DNA of 64,000 nucleotides from Paraburkholderia nodosa DSM 21604 (GTDB taxonomy: Bacteria; Pseudomonadota; Gammaproteobacteria; Burkholderiales; Burkholderiaceae). The notes below the pieces were generated by a model. It was given only the letters and a program-made list of their open reading frames with translations. It did no database searches and was not told where the DNA came from. Each line of letters opens with the position of its first letter. The first letter of the stretch is position 1. The DNA lies in contig NZ_JAFA01000029.1 of NCBI RefSeq assembly GCF_000519185.1, positions 39,005-103,004 on the forward strand, written 5' to 3'. Positions 59,786-64,000 of the stretch are shown here, in pieces. The position numbers and the translations under genes are program-made.

Positions 59786-60988
59786 GTGGAAATCTGGATG
59801 ACACAGGAGGAGGCCTGTCACGCGCTGGGCGTGCGCAAGCAGACGTTGTACGCGTACGTGAGCCGCGGGCGCATCGAAGTCCGGTGGGACCCGGAGCACG
59901 CAAGCCGCAAGCTGTACCGCGCTTCGGACGTCGCGGCGCTCAGGAAGAAGCGCGACCTTGGCCGCGCCCACAAGAGCATCGCGGCGAGCACGATGGCGTG
60001 GGGCGAGCCCATCATCAACACGCGCATTTCCACGATCACACGGGGGCGGCTTTACTACCGCGGCCACGATGCGATCGACCTCGCGAGCCGGGCGACGCTC
60101 GAAGACGTGGCTCGATGCTTATGGGAAACGGACGCGGCGCCGGTCTTCCCCACGTTCCACGACGACGTGAACGTACCCGAGGGCGCGCCGCCGCGCGCGC
60201 GGGTATATGCGTCGATCGCGCTGGCCGCGGCGCAGCCGCGTGCAAGCGGCGCGCTCGACGCTGCACGGTTGAATGACGAAGCGGCCTGCCTCGTGGGCCG
60301 CTTCGCGAGCGCCTTCGTCGGGCCGGGCGAGATTGGCCGCTTCGGCGCAAGCGGCGCACTGCATGCGCGTCTTGCGCGTGCGTGGCGGTGCGAAGCGCAG
60401 GCGGACTTGCTGCGGCGTGCGCTCGCGTTGCTCGCGGACCAGGAATTGACGACATCGGCGTTTGCGGCACGCGTGGCGGCGTCGACGGGGGCGTCGCTCG
60501 GCTCGTGCATGCTCGCGGGCCTGGCCGCATTCGCCGGGCCCTTGCATGGCGACGCCGCGCTGCGCGTGCAGGCGCTGCTCGGTGATGTGCGCGCGATGGG
60601 GGTGGCTGGCGCGGTCGAGCGCTGGTTGAAGGCGAACGGGCCGTTGCCGGGTTTCGGTCACGAGTTGTACCCGCAAGGCGACCCGCGCGCGGCGGACCTG
60701 CTCGCGGCGTTCGATGTGCCGGACGAGGTGCGCGCGCTGATCGAGTACGTTCGCGTATCGCGCGGTCTCGCGCCGACGATCGACATCGCGCTCACCGCGC
60801 TTGCCAGCTATTGCCGCTTGCCGGAAGACGCTGTGTTCGCGATATTCGCCATTGGGCGGAGCGTGGGCTGGATGGCGCACGCCATCGAGCAGATGACCAG
60901 CGGCACGCTGCTGCGGCCGCGGGCCAACTATATCGGACCTGTTGGCGCGGGTGCCGCGCGAGGCGCCGGGAATCATCAGGAGTATTGA
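59786..60988 (+). CDS. Citrate synthase family protein with N-terminal helix-turn-helix
   Basis: 400 residues. The first ~55 residues (EEACHALGVRKQTLYAYVSR, GRIEVRWDPEHASRKLYRAS) are an excisionase/MerR-like DNA-binding domain. The rest is the citrate synthase fold with its key residues kept: His in GPLHGDA, His in PGFGHELYP and Asp in APTIDIALTAL, so condensation activity is plausible. Whether the helix-turn-helix binds DNA is unknown. GTG 59786 follows AGGAA; ATG 59798 is an alternative. Divergent from the hexarate-type transporter. Confidence 0.85.
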   Translation: MEIWMTQEEACHALGVRKQTLYAYVSRGRIEVRWDPEHASRKLYRASDVAALRKKRDLGRAHKSIAASTMAWGEPIINTRISTITRGRLYYRGHDAIDLASRATLEDVARCLWETDAAPVFPTFHDDVNVPEGAPPRARVYASIALAAAQPRASGALDAARLNDEAACLVGRFASAFVGPGEIGRFGASGALHARLARAWRCEAQADLLRRALALLADQELTTSAFAARVAASTGASLGSCMLAGLAAFAGPLHGDAALRVQALLGDVRAMGVAGAVERWLKANGPLPGFGHELYPQGDPRAADLLAAFDVPDEVRALIEYVRVSRGLAPTIDIALTALASYCRLPEDAVFAIFAIGRSVGWMAHAIEQMTSGTLLRPRANYIGPVGAGAARGAGNHQEY

Positions 60989-61041
60989 CGACTGCGCAAG
61001 CGGTCGCGTCCATGCCCGGCGCGGCCGCTTGCATCCAGCAC

Positions 61042-62073
61042 TCAATGACCCAGCCCGCTCGCGGCGATCTGCTGCTCGACGTACTGCGCGAACAGCGAAT
61101 GCGTGTGCGTGGTCGGGTGAAGGTCGTCGGCGAACATATAGGTCTGGTCGGCATTGGCCGCGACGTAGGTGGCGGGCGAGCAGAGCAGCGAGGTGTTGTC
61201 AGGCGTTTTCGAAGGGTCGCACGCCTGGGCCGTGTTGGACACGGTAAATCCGTTCGTCTGAAAGTTCGCGACGAGCTGCGTGATCCAGGTGTAGGAATCG
61301 ACTTCGATGACCTTGCCTTGCAGGCCATCCGTCTGCAACGCGCCGTTCAACGTCGAGTTGAAGAGCTGCGAGAGCTGGGTCAGGTTCGCGCCGCCGTCGG
61401 CCGAGGTGATGCCCTTGGGCGAGAGACCGATGTTCGGCACGTTGACCACCACGACATGCGTGGCGCCGGCCTGCACGATCTGCCCGACGATTTGTGCGAG
61501 CGTCGTGGCGGCAGTCTGCACGACCGTGTTGGCCGTAGGCGGGTTGCCGGCGCGCAGCACATCGTTTGCGCCTGCCCAGACCAGCACGAGCTGGCCGGAG
61601 TTGAAGGTGCCGTGAGCGGAGATATAGCTCGACACCTGCTGATTGACCGGCATTTCGATATTGCCGATCACGTCCGAGAGGAAGTCGTACTGGTTGGCCG
61701 GCGTGGCGACCGTCGAGCCACCCTCTGCGTAGCCGAAGCCGCCTTGCGCGCTCAGCTTGTGATCGAGGCCGACAGTGTACGCGGCGTTCAGGCTGTCCCC
61801 ATAATATTGCGCGACATCCTGCGACCAGACCTGACCGGGGTTGGTCGTGAACCGCCCGCCGCCCACGGCGCCCGCAAGCGGCGCGTAGGTCCCGACATCG
61901 GAAAGGCTGTCGCCGAACGAGACGACCTGCAGCTTGACGCCGCCCGCCGGCGTGCTGGTGCCGCTGCCCGAGCCTCCTCCTCCTCCGCCGCCACCGCCGC
62001 CGCCGCACGCCGCGAGCAGGAAAATCAGTCCGGCGGAAATTGCCACCCGGATCCGGGTATCGATCGTTGCCAT
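61042..62073 (-). CDS. SGNH/GDSL-type esterase, lipoprotein
   Basis: 343 residues. Lipobox LLAAC is followed at once by eleven glycines, a flexible linker, and then the catalytic domain. GDSL Ser is in VVSFGDSLSDVGT, block II glycine in YAEGGSTV, block III in VWAGANDVL and the Asp-His pair in FADDLHPTTHTH. Predicted to be anchored in the outer membrane and to act on ester lipids or similar substrates. Single gene. ATG 62073 is chosen because it gives a proper lipoprotein signal. Confidence 0.92.
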   Translation of the reverse strand: MATIDTRIRVAISAGLIFLLAACGGGGGGGGGGGSGSGTSTPAGGVKLQVVSFGDSLSDVGTYAPLAGAVGGGRFTTNPGQVWSQDVAQYYGDSLNAAYTVGLDHKLSAQGGFGYAEGGSTVATPANQYDFLSDVIGNIEMPVNQQVSSYISAHGTFNSGQLVLVWAGANDVLRAGNPPTANTVVQTAATTLAQIVGQIVQAGATHVVVVNVPNIGLSPKGITSADGGANLTQLSQLFNSTLNGALQTDGLQGKVIEVDSYTWITQLVANFQTNGFTVSNTAQACDPSKTPDNTSLLCSPATYVAANADQTYMFADDLHPTTHTHSLFAQYVEQQIAASGLGH

Positions 62074-62199
62074 TGTGCCCCCCTTACCGCTTGACGCGAT
62101 TGCGCCCGCGACCGGATAGGGCGGGCCTAAGAGGGCTAGCAAAAAGAATGCGCGGAGCCTACAAATGGCTGACTTGAATGCCAGGGATGGCGTGAGGCG

Positions 62200-63384
62200 T
62201 TAAAGAACCAGCGTTTCGAGCCGGTTGCCGCCCAGCGCTTTCGCGCTGTAGAGCGCGGTGTCGGCGGCGGCCAGCAGGTCGGAGAGGGTGGACGCTTCGT
62301 GACCATGCTGCGCGAGGCCGATGCTCACCGTGGCGCGTATGGCGACGCCATCGACCTTGTTCATGGCGGTTTGAGCGAAACGCCTGGCGATCGCTTCGCC
62401 CACCGCTTTGGCGCGCACGCGGTCATGGCCCGGCAGCAGGGCGGCGAACTCTTCACCGCCTATGCGCGCGAGGATCGCCTCGGGTCCCATGGCGCTGCGG
62501 GCGATGTCCGCGAACGTCTTGAGGACTTCATCGCCGGTCTTGTGGCCGTAGCGATCGTTGATGGTCTTGAAGTGGTCGAGATCGAAGGCAAGCAGCGAAA
62601 CCGGCTGACGCGCCCCGGGCTGACGCGCCCCGGGCTGGCGCGCCCCGATCTCGCTCATCACGCGCTCGCCTTCTTCGAAGAACCAGCGGCGGTTGCCAAG
62701 GCGGGTCAGGTAGTCCGTCTGCGACTCGCGCAACAGCTGCCCATGCGTTTCCTCGCGGATCAGCTTGATCAGGGCCATGGGCAGAACGATCGAATACAGC
62801 ACGCCTTCATACATCGTGATCTTGCTGACTAGCGCGACAAAGCTGTCCCCATAGCGGCTCCCCAGCAACGGGAGGACAAACGTCCGGAACACGTAAAAGA
62901 GCGCGTGGAATCCCGTGACGAACGTCGCGACGTGGCGCGATTGCCCCCCTTTTATGCCGTCGCCGCGCAGCAGCTCGCGCGAGGTCATGGCGCTCACCAG
63001 CGCAATGGGAAGCGCGCTCGCGTAGTACCACATGGCCTGCGGATGCCGTGCGCCCCATGTGGCCCATGTCAGCGCGATCAACGCGAGCAGGGCGATCGAG
63101 CCCGCCCGGTATTGCCGCCCGTTCAGCGTCGCGACGCCGTGCAGAACCAGCAGATAGCCGGCCATGATGACGAGGTTGCTGAGGGCGGAGCCCCATACGC
63201 CGGGCAGATCGGCGCGCACGAGCACCGCGGCGCAGCCGGTTGCGAGGGTGGCGTAGCCCCCGGCCAGTATCCGCAATGCCTTGCTGCGCGCGGGATGCGT
63301 ACGATGCTCCCAGAGCGTCATCAGGGAACTGGCTAGCAGGGTCCCGATCAGGAGAAAGTAGATGGTAAGTAGATCGACGTGCAT
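62200..63384 (-). CDS. Membrane-bound diguanylate cyclase (GGDEF)
   Basis: 394 residues. Six or so membrane helices in the first ~215 residues (YFLLIGTLLASSLMTLWEH, LSNLVIMAGYLLVLHGV), then a GGDEF domain with DLDHFKTINDRYGH and the active-site RIGGEEFAALLPG (GGEEF). It should make cyclic di-GMP. The linker before the catalytic domain contains GARQP repeated three times. An RxxD inhibitory site is not evident. Start at 63384 is preferred to 63414, which precedes the first helix. Confidence 0.9.
   Translation of the reverse strand: MHVDLLTIYFLLIGTLLASSLMTLWEHRTHPARSKALRILAGGYATLATGCAAVLVRADLPGVWGSALSNLVIMAGYLLVLHGVATLNGRQYRAGSIALLALIALTWATWGARHPQAMWYYASALPIALVSAMTSRELLRGDGIKGGQSRHVATFVTGFHALFYVFRTFVLPLLGSRYGDSFVALVSKITMYEGVLYSIVLPMALIKLIREETHGQLLRESQTDYLTRLGNRRWFFEEGERVMSEIGARQPGARQPGARQPVSLLAFDLDHFKTINDRYGHKTGDEVLKTFADIARSAMGPEAILARIGGEEFAALLPGHDRVRAKAVGEAIARRFAQTAMNKVDGVAIRATVSIGLAQHGHEASTLSDLLAAADTALYSAKALGGNRLETLVL
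62603..62647. repeat. 15-bp tandem repeat in the GGDEF gene
   Basis: Three units of GGCTGACGCGCCCCG (62603-62617, 62618-62632, 62633-62647; the third has one change). On the minus strand each encodes GARQP. Being a multiple of three, copy-number change would stay in frame. Confidence 0.9.
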
Positions 63385-63505
63385 CGCTGGCGTGGGGCTT
63401 CTACGCCGGTACATCGCGGCGAACGCGCATTTTACGCCGAAACTTAATACCGCGATGCTCGTTCCCTGATTGTCCGCCGCGTGCCCGCAGCGTGCCGGGC
63501 CGGCT

Positions 63506-63646
63506 TCACGCGTCGCGCCACGCCTCGATGCGTTCTGTATCGAGCCCGAACTGGTCGAGCGCGCGGCTCACCGAATGATCGACCATTGCCTGCAGGCTCG
63601 CGGGCTTCGCGCAGAACGCGGGCACCGGCGGGAACACCACCGCGCG
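63506..63646 (-). pseudogene. ubiX: 3' remnant of ubiX (flavin prenyltransferase)
   Basis: The last 46 codons read PPVPAFCAKPASLQAMVDHS then VSRALDQFGLDTERIEAW and stop, matching the UbiX C-terminus (PPVPAFYxxPxxLxxxVDxTVxRVLDxF). UbiX makes prenylated FMN for UbiD decarboxylases. No upstream part exists: the frame runs into unrelated sequence that contains the inverted lysR remnant. Non-functional. Confidence 0.75.
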
Positions 63647-63649
63647 CTT

Positions 63650-63820
63650 GGGGTTGGTATTGTGCCGCGGACGCTTGCGCGGTTTGGGCTTGAAGGTGCG
63701 GTGTTTAAACCGCTTGCGATGGCGAATGGGTTTAGTGAAGTGGTGATCGCTACGCGGGCGTACGATCGGTCGGCAGGGACGCAGGCGTTGCTTGAGATGG
63801 TTGCGCAGGGGCGCGGGTGA
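63650..63820 (+). pseudogene. 3' remnant of a LysR-type regulator gene
   Basis: The last 56 codons read GVGIVPRTLARFGLEGAVFK then PLAMANGFSEVVIATRAYDR and stop. This is the usual end of a LysR effector domain (GxGIxLLP, GVVxRPL, then the ATR-like strand). The DNA-binding half is absent, and the fragment abuts the ubiX remnant back to back. Codon use is poorer in GC than neighbours. Confidence 0.65.
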
Positions 63821-63890
63821 TAATGTGATCAGGAGTGCGATGGAGTTTTTTGTTTTGCTCAGGGTTGTGCTTTTGGCCTTTCCTTTTGTT
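63821..63890. other. AT-rich non-coding stretch beside the scar
   Basis: After the lysR remnant stop the sequence becomes markedly T-rich (GAGTTTTTTGTTTTGC), with no reading frame that I can support. It leads into the repeat. Confidence 0.4.
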
Positions 63891-64000
63891 CGCGTCGGTA
63901 TGCAGGCGTTGCCCCTGTGCGGGGCGGCACCTACTTTTCTTTGCCAGCGGCAAAGAAAAGTAGGCAAAAGAAAGCCGCTCAAACCGCTAGCGCCTGCCAC
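63891..64000. repeat. Interspersed hairpin repeat of Burkholderia type
   Basis: A perfect 16-bp inverted repeat CCTACTTTTCTTTGCC (63930-63945) and 63949-63964 with a 3-nt loop is preceded by GCCCCTGTGCGGGGC and followed by AAAAGAAAGCCGC. I recall nearly the same block scattered between genes in Paraburkholderia and related genomes, like a REP element. It is cut by the window end. Confidence 0.7.

Noticed and set aside
62603..62647. CRISPR-like array
   Set aside because: The repeats are contiguous 15-bp units without spacers and lie inside a coding frame.

Overview
The window is high-GC DNA that reads like a member of the Burkholderiaceae, most likely Paraburkholderia, Burkholderia or Caballeronia. 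The evidence is a 2,2-dialkylglycine decarboxylase/DgdR pair very close to what I recall of the Burkholderia cepacia proteins, a monomeric NADP isocitrate dehydrogenase, two Burkholderia-type general porins (mature proteins starting QSSVTLYG), many LysR regulators and ACS/AAHS-type MFS transporters, and at the right edge an inverted-repeat element of a kind I recall as common in these genomes. Genes are dense. I see no rRNA, tRNA, CRISPR array, transposase or phage gene.

Layout. 1-10.7 kb is partly core metabolism: the 3' end of a CysJ-like flavoprotein, a CynR-like LysR regulator, a phosphoesterase, ilvD, a VirK/YbjX protein, monomeric icd, and a MarR regulator with a small membrane protein that share an operator-like sequence. 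10.7-18.6 kb holds a chloroperoxidase-type hydrolase, a LysR regulator divergent from a fluoroacetate/haloacetate dehalogenase, a second leuC-leuD pair with an ACS transporter, sotB, and the 3' stub of a lost TIM-barrel isomerase-like gene. 18.6-25.2 kb holds a TctDE-like two-component system, an orphan periplasmic binding protein, an MFS transporter, a dehalogenase-like hydrolase and two small exported proteins.

25.3-46.9 kb is the most interesting stretch. A 13.5 kb run of co-directional, often overlapping genes (27845-41293) encodes a Rieske oxygenase with ferredoxin and reductase, two SDR dehydrogenases, an extradiol (VOC) dioxygenase, an alpha/beta hydrolase, an aldehyde dehydrogenase, a ThDP enzyme, an aspartate-dehydrogenase-like protein, a cupin, an IclR regulator and an AAHS importer. 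It is flanked by a second, closely similar IclR gene and a porin, and followed by an isoquinoline-oxidoreductase-like molybdenum hydroxylase (small and large subunits), a cytochrome c, a second porin and an AraC regulator. Three near-identical 16-bp palindromes (27521, 27805, 41402) suggest one IclR-type regulon joining the porin, the oxygenase operon and the hydroxylase operon. The gene content is that of a complete uptake and ring-cleavage pathway for an aromatic, perhaps N-heteroaromatic, compound. I cannot name the substrate.

47-52 kb: dgdR/dgdA, an Lrp regulator divergent from a LysE-type exporter, a ChaC-like gamma-glutamylcyclotransferase, and a ParE/Phd-type toxin-antitoxin pair. 52-61 kb is a probable sugar-acid catabolic island: an arabinonate-type IlvD/Edd dehydratase, an RraA-fold lyase, an MFS transporter, a LacI regulator, then (opposite strand) a 2-hydroxyacid dehydrogenase and a second MFS transporter, then a citrate synthase-like protein with an N-terminal helix-turn-helix. 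Two exact inverted copies of a 17-bp LacI-type operator flank the dehydratase promoter. 61-64 kb holds a GDSL lipoprotein esterase, a GGDEF protein with a 15-bp tandem repeat, and a recombination scar where the 3' ends of ubiX and of a LysR gene lie back to back beside the interspersed repeat.
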